Of a stretch of DNA of 5,832 nucleotides, positions 1-5,703 are shown piece after piece. Within the stretch, counting starts at the first letter, position 1; each line of letters begins with the position of its first letter. The position numbers were made by a program, and so were the translations under genes. The notes beneath the pieces were generated by a model. It ran no database searches, was not told where the DNA came from, and saw only the letters and a program-made list of their open reading frames with translations. Location: assembly GCA_016875645.1 (NCBI GenBank), contig VGPE01000185.1:1-5832 (forward strand), in the 5' to 3' direction. Source of the stretch: Chloroflexota bacterium (GTDB lineage: Bacteria; Chloroflexota; Limnocylindria; Limnocylindrales; CSP1-4).

Positions 1-601
1 CGCGCGCGGTGCGGGCGACGGCTTCGAGCCACTCGCCGTCCCCGGGCAGGCTGCGGAACGGCGTCGCCGGGTGATGAGCGCGATCGGGGCCCCGCCCCTG
101 GAGAAGGCGCGTGAGGTCGAGTCGCGCCCGACCGAGCGACGCTTCGGCGTGCGGGCCTCCGGCGACGCACACGGTCGCGCGCGCACCGTGGGTGGTCACA
201 TCCACCAGCACCCGCGGGACGACGTAGCGCAGGGCTGGGAAGGAGGGCCAGAGCCACGTCGGATCGAACGCGAAGCCGCCGAGCGCGAGCGGGGCCGCGC
301 CCGGCCCGCGCACGATCGATCGCTGCACCAGCCGTTCCCAGCGACCCGTCGCATCGCTGAACCGGCGGTCGCCCGTCGCCTCGATCGTCGCCGCCACGCC
401 GGTCCCTGCGAGCTCGCGCGGACCGATCCGCAGGTACGCCCTGCTGGCGTCGGGCGCACCGGCGAGCCAGGCCATCGGGTTCGGACGGAGCAAAAGGGGC
501 ATCGTCGCGCACGCGAGCCCGCCGTGTGGAACGAGCGAGAGCATCGCCCGGACCTGCGCGATCAAGCCGTTCGCGGCGTCCCTCTCGGGTCTTGATCGCA
601 T
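1..601 (-). CDS. menF: Isochorismate synthase, MenF-like (N-terminal part, runs off the left edge)
   Basis: Reading the minus strand from the ATG at 601 gives 200 open codons that leave the window without a stop. Isochorismate synthase converts chorismate to isochorismate, the first step of menaquinone synthesis, in the cytoplasm. The visible part matches the family's N-terminal region: AYLRIGPRELAGTGVAA near residues 55-71, an RF...W-ERL stretch near 80-91, LALGGFAFDP near 105-114, then FPALRYVVPRVLVD near 121-134. The last residues (GEWLEAVARTAR) look like the lead-in to the chorismate-binding catalytic domain, which lies outside the window, so the active site cannot be checked. A TTG at 607 is an in-frame alternative start and sits 7 nt after a GAGG (615-618), which is better spacing than for the ATG. 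The gene is divergent from the tRNA-Thr/tuf unit. A siderophore-type EntC/DhbC or salicylate synthase paralogue is possible but less likely; its neighbours to the left would decide. Confidence 0.8.
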   Translation of the reverse strand, partial: MRSRPERDAANGLIAQVRAMLSLVPHGGLACATMPLLLRPNPMAWLAGAPDASRAYLRIGPRELAGTGVAATIEATGDRRFSDATGRWERLVQRSIVRGPGAAPLALGGFAFDPTWLWPSFPALRYVVPRVLVDVTTHGARATVCVAGGPHAEASLGRARLDLTRLLQGRGPDRAHHPATPFRSLPGDGEWLEAVARTAR

Positions 602-677
602 GGCCAAGAATCTACCTCGCCCAAGCGCGGCGGCCTCCGCGCTCCGTTTGGCCGGAGATCAATGTTTTCGCTTTTTC

Positions 678-706
678 TTGCCATTTGGCAGGCCGGCGCC
701 GATACT
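678..706 (+). promoter_or_regulatory. Sigma70-type promoter for tRNA-Thr/tuf
   Basis: The -35 element TTGCCA (678-683, 5 of 6 to consensus) is followed by a 17-bp spacer and the -10 element GATACT (701-706, 4 of 6). A T-rich run at 663-679, unusual in this GC-rich sequence, sits directly upstream where an UP element would be. Transcription would start near 712-714, giving a leader of about 83 nt before tRNA-Thr. It is the best promoter match I found in the window, and its position fits a main promoter for the cluster. Prediction from sequence only. Confidence 0.6.
679..690. promoter_or_regulatory. Palindrome TGCCA-TT-TGGCA over the -35 element
   Basis: This is a perfect 5-bp inverted repeat with a 2-bp centre that covers most of the -35 hexamer and the start of the spacer, in the region shared by the divergent menF and tuf units. 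A protein bound here would block the tuf promoter. The two arms are also alternative -35-like hexamers (TTGCCA and TTGGCA), so the symmetry may be chance. No regulator can be named. Confidence 0.3.
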
Positions 707-727
707 AGAAACCGTCCAGGCGCTCGG

Positions 728-754
728 AGGGAGTTGCGCAAGCAACTCTCTTTT
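728..754 (+). terminator. Terminator-like hairpin in the leader of tRNA-Thr
   Basis: GAGTTGC (731-737) and GCAACTC (742-748) form a perfect 7-bp stem closed by a GCAA (GNRA-type) tetraloop. The stem extends to 10 bp through a G-T wobble at 730/749 and the pairs 729/750 and 728/751, and a short T run (751-754) follows. It lies between the predicted promoter and tRNA-Thr, with no upstream plus-strand gene to terminate. It is therefore either a leader attenuator or a processing/stability element. The T run is short, so termination would be partial at best. Confidence 0.4.
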
Positions 755-795
755 CGTGTCCGGGACGAGGCGCTGGCAGACCACAGGGCGCGGTT

Positions 796-868
796 GCCCA
801 CCTAGCTCAGTCGGTAGAGCACGTCCTTGGTAAGGACGAGGTCTCGGGTTCGATCCCCGAGGTGGGCT
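796..868 (+). tRNA. trnT: tRNA-Thr, anticodon GGU
   Basis: The cloverleaf is complete. The acceptor GCCCACC (796-802) pairs fully with GGTGGGC (861-867). The D arm GCTC/GAGC is at 805-820. The anticodon stem CGTCC/GGACG (822-826 and 834-838) carries loop TTGGTAA with anticodon GGT at 829-831, which reads ACC/ACU. The variable loop has 5 nt, and the T stem TCGGG/CCCGA (844-860) carries loop TTCGATC. The discriminator base is T868. CCA is not encoded (CCG follows), so the CCA-adding enzyme must complete it. Placement directly before tuf is the same as in several distant bacteria, where tRNA-Thr and tuf are co-transcribed. Confidence 0.97.
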
Positions 869-960
869 CCGGCAGATAGGCGACAGGGCTGAGCGACGAG
901 CGGCTTCGTGGCCTGCGAAGTCGAGACGGAGCCGGCGGGGCGTCGAGAAAGGGAGCGAGC

Positions 961-2157
961 GTGGCCAAGAAGAAGTTCGAGCGCACCAAGCCGCACATCA
1001 ACGTGGGCACCATCGGTCACATCGACCACGGCAAGACCACGCTCACCGCGGCGATCACCAAGACCCTGTCCCTCAAGGGCGGCGCCGAGTTCCGCGCCTT
1101 CGACACGATCGACAACGCCCCCGAGGAGCGCGAGCGCGGCATCACCATCTCGATCGCCCACGTGGAGTACGAGACGGCGAACCGCCACTACGCCCACGTC
1201 GACTGCCCCGGCCACGCCGACTACATCAAGAACATGATCACCGGCGCCGCGCAGATGGACGGCGCGATCCTGGTCGTCTCGGCCGCCGACGGCCCGATGC
1301 CCCAGACCCGCGAGCACATCCTCCTCGCCAAGCAGGTCGAGGTGCCCTCGATGGTCGTGTTCCTGAACAAGTGCGACATGGTCGACGACGAGGAGCTGCT
1401 CGAGCTGGTCGAGCTGGAGGTCCGCGAGCTGCTCACCAAGTACGGCTTCCCGGGCAGCGAGATCCCGATCATCCGGGGCTCCGCCCTCAAGGCCCTGGAG
1501 GGCCCGAACGACCCCGCCGACAAGGCCTACGAGAGCATCTTCAAGCTGATGGAGGCGGTCGACAGCTACATCCCGACCCCGGCCCGGGCCAAGGACAAGC
1601 CCTTCCTCATGCCGATCGAAGACGTCTTCGGGATCAAGGGCCGCGGCACCGTGGCCACCGGCCGGGTCGAGCGCGGCACGGTCAAGGTGGGCGAGGAGAT
1701 CGAGATCCTCGGCATCCGCGAGGCCAAGAAGGCCGTGGTCACCGGCGTCGAGATGTTCCGCAAGCTCCTGGACCAGGGCGAGGCCGGCGACAACGTCGGG
1801 CTTCTGCTGCGCGGCCTGGAGCGCGAGGACCTCGAGCGCGGCCAGGTCATCGCCAAGCCCGGCTCGGTCAAGCCGCACACCAAGTTCAACGCCGAGACCT
1901 ACATCCTCACCAAGGAGGAGGGCGGCCGCCACACCCCGTTCTTCAAGGGCTACAAGCCCCAGTTCTACATCCGCACCACCGACGTGACGGGGTCGGCCGA
2001 GCTCCCCGCCGGGACCGAGATGGTCATGCCCGGCGACACCGCCAACCTGGAAGTCACCCTGATCACCCCGATCGCCCTCGAGGAGGGCCTGCGCTTCGCC
2101 ATCCGCGAAGGCGGCCGCACCGTGGGCGCGGGCGTCGTCACGAAGATCCTGCAGTGA
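961..2157 (+). CDS. tuf: Translation elongation factor EF-Tu
   Basis: EF-Tu is the GTPase that delivers aminoacyl-tRNA to the ribosomal A site. The 398-residue product has the usual family length. It carries the P-loop GHIDHGKT (19-26), switch I RGIT (59-62), DCPGH (81-85, including the catalytic His85), NKCD (136-139) and GSAL (173-176). The beta-barrel domains II (about 205-300) and III (about 305-398, ending VGAGVVTKILQ) are intact. The start is GTG at 961, with AAAGGGAG (948-955) 5 nt upstream; the protein then begins MAKKKFERTKPHINVGT as in the family. Codon use is strongly biased to C- and G-ending codons, as expected for a very highly expressed gene. It lies 92 nt after tRNA-Thr and 35 nt before rpmG, probably in one transcript. 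No truncation or missing motif was seen. Confidence 0.98.
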   Translation: MAKKKFERTKPHINVGTIGHIDHGKTTLTAAITKTLSLKGGAEFRAFDTIDNAPEERERGITISIAHVEYETANRHYAHVDCPGHADYIKNMITGAAQMDGAILVVSAADGPMPQTREHILLAKQVEVPSMVVFLNKCDMVDDEELLELVELEVRELLTKYGFPGSEIPIIRGSALKALEGPNDPADKAYESIFKLMEAVDSYIPTPARAKDKPFLMPIEDVFGIKGRGTVATGRVERGTVKVGEEIEILGIREAKKAVVTGVEMFRKLLDQGEAGDNVGLLLRGLEREDLERGQVIAKPGSVKPHTKFNAETYILTKEEGGRHTPFFKGYKPQFYIRTTDVTGSAELPAGTEMVMPGDTANLEVTLITPIALEEGLRFAIREGGRTVGAGVVTKILQ

Positions 2158-2192
2158 GCGCGACTCGTTCAACGGCGAAAGTGGGGTAGGGA

Positions 2193-2354
2193 ATGGCCAA
2201 AGACAACCGCCCGATCATCACGCTCGCGTGCACGACCTGCCGGTCGCGCACCTACGGCACCACGAAGAACCGGAAGAACGACCCCGACCGCCTCGAGCGG
2301 TCGAAGTTCTGCCCGCGTTGCCGCAAGCACACCTCGCATCGTGAGACCCGATAA
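2193..2354 (+). CDS. rpmG: Large-subunit ribosomal protein L33, zinc-binding form
   Basis: This 53-residue protein begins MAKDNRPIITLACTTC and ends at TAA 2352-2354. L33 binds 23S rRNA near the tRNA exit site of the large subunit. Two Cys pairs (CTTC at residues 13-16, CPRC at 40-43) form the four-cysteine zinc site of the C+ type of L33. The TYGTTKNRKN stretch and the basic C-terminus (RKHTSHRETR) are typical. The start ATG follows a G-rich ribosome-binding site (GGGG at 2183-2186 and AGGGA just before the ATG). The gene sits between tuf and tRNA-Trp, a placement known from several non-proteobacterial phyla. No zinc-independent (Cys-less) paralogue is visible here. Confidence 0.96.
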   Translation: MAKDNRPIITLACTTCRSRTYGTTKNRKNDPDRLERSKFCPRCRKHTSHRETR

Positions 2355-2392
2355 GTGATCAACACCCTTCGCGCCTTCACGGGTTCGACTTC

Positions 2393-2491
2393 GGGCAGTA
2401 CCTCGGGCCTTCGGCCCTCGGGCTGCCGTATCGAGCCCGTTCGGTCCGCTTTCGAACGACGGCGAGCGCTTCGGCCCTTCGGGCCTCGCTC
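2393..2491 (+). repeat. Two GC-rich intergenic hairpins between rpmG and tRNA-Trp
   Basis: Hairpin one has the inner stem GGGCC/GGCCC (2405-2409 and 2413-2417, loop TTC) and the outer stem GGCAG/CTGCC (2394-2398 and 2423-2427). Hairpin two has the inner stem GGCCC/GGGCC (2473-2477 and 2481-2485, loop TTC) and the outer stem GAGCG/CGCTC (2464-2468 and 2487-2491). The two share the same design and similar sequence. Neither is followed by a T run, so they are not classical intrinsic terminators. They may block exonucleases at the 3' end of tuf-rpmG mRNA, mark a processing site before tRNA-Trp, or be copies of a dispersed intergenic palindrome. Nothing coding is convincing in 2355-2522. Confidence 0.6.
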
Positions 2492-2595
<104 letters not shown>

Positions 2596-2612
2596 CTGAG
2601 GGAACTCGCTAA

Positions 2613-2840
2613 GTGGCCACCCGTCCGACGGTCGGCGCGGTCGAGTTCGCCCGCGAGGCCATCCGCGAGCTGCGTTTGGTCACCTGGCCGACGCGCGAGA
2701 TGGTCGTCCGGCTCACGCTGATCGTGCTGGTCATTTCCGCGCTGATGGGCGTGTACATCTTCCTCGCGGACAACGTCTTCACCATGACGATCACCAACGG
2801 CCTGCTGGGCGCGCCGGCGACGCCGGCGCCGGCACCGTGA
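2613..2840 (+). CDS. secE: Preprotein translocase subunit SecE
   Basis: SecE is the small essential subunit that clamps SecY in the inner-membrane SecYEG channel. The 75-residue product is the short, single-helix form found outside Proteobacteria. The amphipathic helix with the family signature ELRLVTWPTREM (about residues 19-30) is followed by one transmembrane segment (about 31-54, LTLIVLVISALMGVYIFLA). A short PATPAPAP tail ends the protein. The start is GTG at 2613, with GAGGGA (2598-2603) 9 nt upstream, in the gap after tRNA-Trp. The gene ends 13 nt before nusG, the usual partner. Confidence 0.93.
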   Translation: MATRPTVGAVEFAREAIRELRLVTWPTREMVVRLTLIVLVISALMGVYIFLADNVFTMTITNGLLGAPATPAPAP

Positions 2841-2853
2841 CCGGGAGGTCACC

Positions 2854-3648
2854 ATGACCGACGAGACCAAGAGCGAGCCGGAGGGCGAGGCCCCGGTCGA
2901 CGCCGCGAAGCTCTCGGACGAGGCGGCCGCTCAGGCGGCTCGGGCGTTCCTCGGCACCGCGGAGCCCGACGAAGAGCCCGTTTCGAGCGACGAGGCCAAG
3001 AGCGTCTTGCGCCGCGCCGGCGCGGTCGCCGAGGCTGCCCCTCCCGTCGCGCCCGCGCCCAAGCCCGAGCCGGAGCCCGTCGCCCCGGTGTCTGCCGTCC
3101 CGCCACAGCAGGAGGGCGACGGCCGCCGCTGGTACGTCATCCACACGTACTCGGGCTACGAGAACAAGGTGAAGACGAACCTCGAGCACCGCATCTCCTC
3201 CATGGACATGGGCGACAAGATCTTCCAGGTTCTCGTGCCCACCGAGGAAGAGATCGAGATCAAGAACGGCAAGCGCCACCCGGTGGAGCGCAAGGTCTTC
3301 CCGGGCTACGTCCTCGTGGACATGGTCATGGGCGACGACTCCTGGTACGTCGTCCGCAATACGCCGGGCGTGACCTCGTTCGTGGGCTCGGGCAGCAAGC
3401 CGACGCCGCTCACGGACCCCGAAGTCAAGGCGATCCTGCGCCAGATCAAGCTCGACGCGCCGAAGTACAAGGTCGCGTTCTCGAAGGGCGAGGCGGTCCG
3501 CGTGACCGACGGCCCGTTCACCGACCTGCACGGCGTGGTCGACGAGGTGAACCCCGAGCGCAACAAGGTGAAGGTCCTGGTTTCCATCTTCGGCCGCGAA
3601 ACGCCGGTCGAGCTGGACTTCCTGCAGATCGAAAAGCTGGTGAAGTAA
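2854..3648 (+). CDS. nusG: Transcription termination/antitermination factor NusG
   Basis: NusG binds elongating RNA polymerase through its NGN domain; its KOW domain contacts Rho or ribosomal protein S10. The 264-residue product has an acidic then Ala/Pro-rich extension (about 1-90, including PEPEPVAPV). The NGN domain (about 91-197) follows, starting RRWYVIHTYSGYENKV and including RKVFPGYVLVDM and VRNTPGVTSFVG. The KOW domain (about 208-262) carries GEAVRVTDGPFTDLHGVV. Typical NusG is about 180 residues, so the extension accounts for the extra length; similar extensions are known in Actinomycetota. The ATG at 2854 has GGGAGG (2843-2848) 5 nt upstream. A 6-bp palindrome spans the secE stop and this ribosome-binding site, suggesting translational coupling. 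nusG ends 5 nt before rplK. Confidence 0.96.
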   Translation: MTDETKSEPEGEAPVDAAKLSDEAAAQAARAFLGTAEPDEEPVSSDEAKSVLRRAGAVAEAAPPVAPAPKPEPEPVAPVSAVPPQQEGDGRRWYVIHTYSGYENKVKTNLEHRISSMDMGDKIFQVLVPTEEEIEIKNGKRHPVERKVFPGYVLVDMVMGDDSWYVVRNTPGVTSFVGSGSKPTPLTDPEVKAILRQIKLDAPKYKVAFSKGEAVRVTDGPFTDLHGVVDEVNPERNKVKVLVSIFGRETPVELDFLQIEKLVK

Positions 3649-3653
3649 GAAGT

Positions 3654-4079
3654 ATGGCAAAGAAGATCAAAGCGGTCATCAAAGTCCAGATCCAGGCGGG
3701 CAAGGCGACCGCGGCGCCGCCGGTCGGCACCGCCCTCGGCCCGCAGGGCATCAACATGGGCCAGTTCATCAAGGAGTACAACGAGCGCACCGCACCCCTC
3801 ACCGGCACCGTCGTGCCGGCGGTCGTCACGGTCTACGAGGACCGCTCGTACACCTTCGTCACCAAGAGCCCGCCCGCCGCGGATCTCATCCGCAAGGAGC
3901 TGGGCCTCGAGAAGGGCTCGGCGGCTCCGAACAAGAACAAGATCGGCAAGCTGTCGAAGGCGAAAGTCAAATCCATCGCCGAGACCAAGATGAACGACCT
4001 GAACGCGACGTCGCTCGAATCCGCGATGCGGATGGTCGAGGGCACGGCGCGCTCGATGGGCGTCGAGATCACCGCATGA
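3654..4079 (+). CDS. rplK: Large-subunit ribosomal protein L11
   Basis: L11 binds the GTPase-associated centre of 23S rRNA, next to the L10/L12 stalk, where it contacts EF-Tu, EF-G and RelA. The 141-residue length is standard. The N-terminal domain (1-70) begins MAKKIKAVIKVQIQAGKA and has the proline hinge PPVGTALGPQG (22-32). The C-terminal RNA-binding domain (about 75-141) carries KSPPAADLIRKELGL and ends with GTARSMGVEITA. The ATG lies 5 nt after the nusG stop. The only ribosome-binding match is a weak purine run (AAGAAG), so translation is probably coupled to nusG. rplA follows after a 115-bp spacer. Confidence 0.97.
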   Translation: MAKKIKAVIKVQIQAGKATAAPPVGTALGPQGINMGQFIKEYNERTAPLTGTVVPAVVTVYEDRSYTFVTKSPPAADLIRKELGLEKGSAAPNKNKIGKLSKAKVKSIAETKMNDLNATSLESAMRMVEGTARSMGVEITA

Positions 4080-4194
4080 GAGTCCTGACCGACCTCGCCA
4101 TACTCGAGGTCGCTCCGCCACCTCGGTAGCAGCCACAAGGCCGACCGCAGCCGGATGCGGGAGGGTGCGATGAGCATCCGAAAGGAGCACGAAC
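4080..4194 (+). promoter_or_regulatory. Structured rplK-rplA spacer
   Basis: The spacer is long for this operon. It contains a perfect 8-bp hairpin CGACCTCG/CGAGGTCG (4090-4097 and 4105-4112, loop CCATACT). A second 7-bp stem, CGGATGC/GCATCCG (4152-4158 and 4174-4180), ends just before the ribosome-binding site AAAGGAG (4181-4187). Neither is followed by a T run. No convincing promoter was seen. L1 of many bacteria represses its own mRNA by binding a structure that mimics its 23S rRNA site, so a target here is possible; I could not match it with confidence. Confidence 0.3.
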
Positions 4195-4911
4195 ATGGCC
4201 ACGCACGGCAAGCGCTACACGGAGCTCGCCAAGAAGGTCGAAGCAGGCAAGGAATATCAGCCCGCCGAGGGCATCGCCCTCGTCAAGGCAACGGCGGCGG
4301 CCAAGATGGACGCCACGATCGAGGTCCACCTCCGCATGGGCGTCGACCCCCGGCACGCCGACCAGATGGTGCGCGGCTCGGCCGTTCTCCCGCATGGGAC
4401 CGGCAAGACCGTGCGCGTCGCGGTGTTCGCCCAGGGCGAGAAGGCTCGCGAGGCGCAGACGGCCGGCGCCGACGTCGTCGGGGCCGAGGACCTGCAGAAG
4501 CGCGTCGAGGGCGGCTGGCTCGAGTTCGACGTCGCGATCGCGACCCCGGACCTCATGGGCCAGGTCGGTCGCCTCGGACGCGTGCTCGGTCCGCGCGGCC
4601 TCATGCCGAACCCCCGCTCGGGGACGGTCACGATGGACATCGCCAAGGCGGTGCGCGACGCCAAGGGCGGCCGCATCGAGTTCCGCGTCGACAAGACCGG
4701 GGTGGTCCACACCGTGGTGGGGAAGGCCTCGTTCACCGAGCAGCAGCTCCTGGGCAACCTCGCCACAGTGATGGACGCGGTCAATCGCGCCCGCCCGACC
4801 GGGTTCAAGGGCATCTACGTCCGGTCCGTCCACTTGGCAAGCACGCACGGCCCGGGGGTCAAGCTCGAGATCGGCGCCGCGCAGGGCCTCGCCGGTAAGG
4901 CCGTGGCCTAA
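4195..4911 (+). CDS. rplA: Large-subunit ribosomal protein L1
   Basis: L1 forms the mobile stalk that helps move deacylated tRNA from the E site, and it is often a translational repressor of its own operon. The product has 238 residues, close to the usual 225-235. It starts MATHGKRYTELAKKVEAGKEY, has the N-terminal half of domain I with EVHLRMGVDPRHADQMVRG (43-61), and domain II in the middle. The family signature GRLGRVLGPRGLMPNPRSG lies at 125-143. FKGIYVRSVHLASTHGPGV near the C-terminus closes domain I. The ATG is 7 nt after AAAGGAG (4181-4187). The gene is separated from rplJ by a 182-bp leader region, where expression of the L10/L12 pair can be uncoupled from rplKA. Confidence 0.97.
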   Translation: MATHGKRYTELAKKVEAGKEYQPAEGIALVKATAAAKMDATIEVHLRMGVDPRHADQMVRGSAVLPHGTGKTVRVAVFAQGEKAREAQTAGADVVGAEDLQKRVEGGWLEFDVAIATPDLMGQVGRLGRVLGPRGLMPNPRSGTVTMDIAKAVRDAKGGRIEFRVDKTGVVHTVVGKASFTEQQLLGNLATVMDAVNRARPTGFKGIYVRSVHLASTHGPGVKLEIGAAQGLAGKAVA

Positions 4912-4950
4912 CCGGCCCTGTTGATCGCATACACTTTCCACAACTGAATA

Positions 4951-5076
4951 CGCGCCTGAGAAGCAGGTTCCCCGTAAGGGATTGAAGGGCCGTGAGGCCC
5001 GCCCGCGGAGGCGAGAGCGCACCGGACACCGATCCGTGAGCCTTCGCACCCCGTGGGTCGCGAAGGCTTTTTTCTT
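4951..5076 (+). ncRNA. L10-type leader RNA of rplJL with antiterminator
   Basis: The 182-bp gap before rplJ holds several stems in order. They are CCTG/CAGG (4955-4958 and 4964-4967), a 5-bp GGGCC/GGCCC hairpin with GTGA (GNRA-type) loop (4987-5000), and CGGA/TCCG (5023-5026 and 5033-5036). The intrinsic terminator comes last. GCGGAGGC (5005-5012) can pair with GCCTTCGC (5040-5047), seven Watson-Crick pairs and one G-T, and this removes the left arm of the terminator. This gives a two-state switch. In Bacillus subtilis the L10-L12 complex binds the rplJ leader and promotes attenuation, and L10 leaders are widespread. Assignment here rests on position and the competing pairings, not on a covariance match. 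Confidence 0.6.
5039..5073 (+). terminator. Intrinsic terminator (attenuator) upstream of rplJ
   Basis: AGCCTTCGC (5039-5047) pairs perfectly with GCGAAGGCT (5060-5068), 9 bp. An inner ACCC/GGGT stem (5048-5051 and 5055-5058) and a CGT loop extend it, with C5059 bulged. The T run 5068-5073 follows at once. It ends 20 nt before the rplJ ATG with no gene end nearby other than rplA, so it most likely sets how much transcript continues into rplJL. Confidence 0.8.
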
Positions 5077-5093
5077 GCACGGAGGAGGTGCGC

Positions 5094-5642
5094 ATGGCGA
5101 AAGGCGTCAAGACCGGCCCGCGCGTGAAGCGCAAGGGCGGTGGTCAGCCGGCGAAGGCGAGGCACGTCGACGAGCTCGTCGGCGGGCTCGGCTCGTCGAG
5201 CGCGGTCATCGTCACGGAGTACCGCGGCCTGAAGGTCAAGGAGCTCCAGGACCTGCGGGCGAGGCTGCGTCCCCGCGGTGTCGAGTACCACGTGGTGAAG
5301 AACAGCCTCTTCGCCCGCGCCGCCGAGAAGAGCGGCCGTGGAGCGATGCGGCCGATGCTCACCGGCCCGACGGCCGTGGCGTACGGCAGCATCGACGAGG
5401 TCGAGCTCGCGAGGACGGTGGTCGAGGAGACGCGCACGTACCGGGCGCTCAAGATCGTCGGCGGGTTCGTCGGCGGGTCCGTCGTGCAGGGCGACGAAGT
5501 CACCGCTCTGTCGCAGCTTCCCGGCCGGCAGCAGCTCCGCGCCGAGATCGTCGGCAGCCTCCAGGCTCCCCTCGGTCAGCTCGTCGCAACCCTGCAGGCG
5601 CCTCTCGGCAACTTGGTTCGGGTGCTGCAGGCAAGGGCCTAG
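5094..5642 (+). CDS. rplJ: Large-subunit ribosomal protein L10
   Basis: L10 anchors the L7/L12 dimers to the ribosome at the base of the stalk. From the ATG at 5094 the product has 182 residues. A basic N-terminal stretch (1-22) precedes the globular rRNA-binding domain with IVTEYRGLKVKELQDLR (39-55) and VEYHVVKNSL (63-72). The C-terminal L12-binding helix (about 145-182) has an 11-residue internal repeat, LQAPLGQLVAT then LQAPLGNLVRV (156-177), followed by LQA. An in-frame GTG at 5088 lies inside the ribosome-binding site GGAGGAGG (5081-5088), so the ATG is preferred. That site sits in the loop of a possible 4-bp hairpin (GCAC 5077-5080 with GTGC 5088-5091). Expression is probably set by the attenuator immediately upstream. 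rplL follows after 61 nt. Confidence 0.95.
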   Translation: MAKGVKTGPRVKRKGGGQPAKARHVDELVGGLGSSSAVIVTEYRGLKVKELQDLRARLRPRGVEYHVVKNSLFARAAEKSGRGAMRPMLTGPTAVAYGSIDEVELARTVVEETRTYRALKIVGGFVGGSVVQGDEVTALSQLPGRQQLRAEIVGSLQAPLGQLVATLQAPLGNLVRVLQARA

Positions 5643-5703
5643 CCGCTCGAAGCGCTCGCGTTCCCTGGCGAAGAAGAATCCACACAACGGAGAGAAGAAG
5701 GAC

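Noticed and set aside
71..595. A 174-codon plus-strand open frame opposite menF
   Set aside because: Its translation is Arg/Pro/Glu-rich low-complexity sequence, while the minus strand gives recognisable isochorismate synthase motifs over the same bases.
802..2172. A 456-codon open frame on the minus strand opposite tuf
   Set aside because: It is the antisense shadow of EF-Tu, caused by strong C/G third-position bias. The translation is a low-complexity mix of L, G, D, A, V and R with no recognisable domain, and it also overlaps the tRNA-Thr gene.
4155..4898. A 247-codon plus-strand frame overlapping rplA
   Set aside because: It is the +1-type shadow of rplA; the translation is Arg/Gly-rich with no domain. 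The short ATG at 4155 or 4170 could at most be a leader peptide, and nothing supports that.
4921..4950. A possible internal promoter for rplJL (TTGATC, then TGAATA)
   Set aside because: The -35 match is fair, but the -10 candidates match only two or three consensus bases. The AT-rich patch alone is not enough.
5088..5093. GTG at 5088 as the rplJ start
   Set aside because: It lies within the GGAGGAGG ribosome-binding site itself. The ATG at 5094 gives the normal MAK start and an 8-nt spacing from the first GGAGG.
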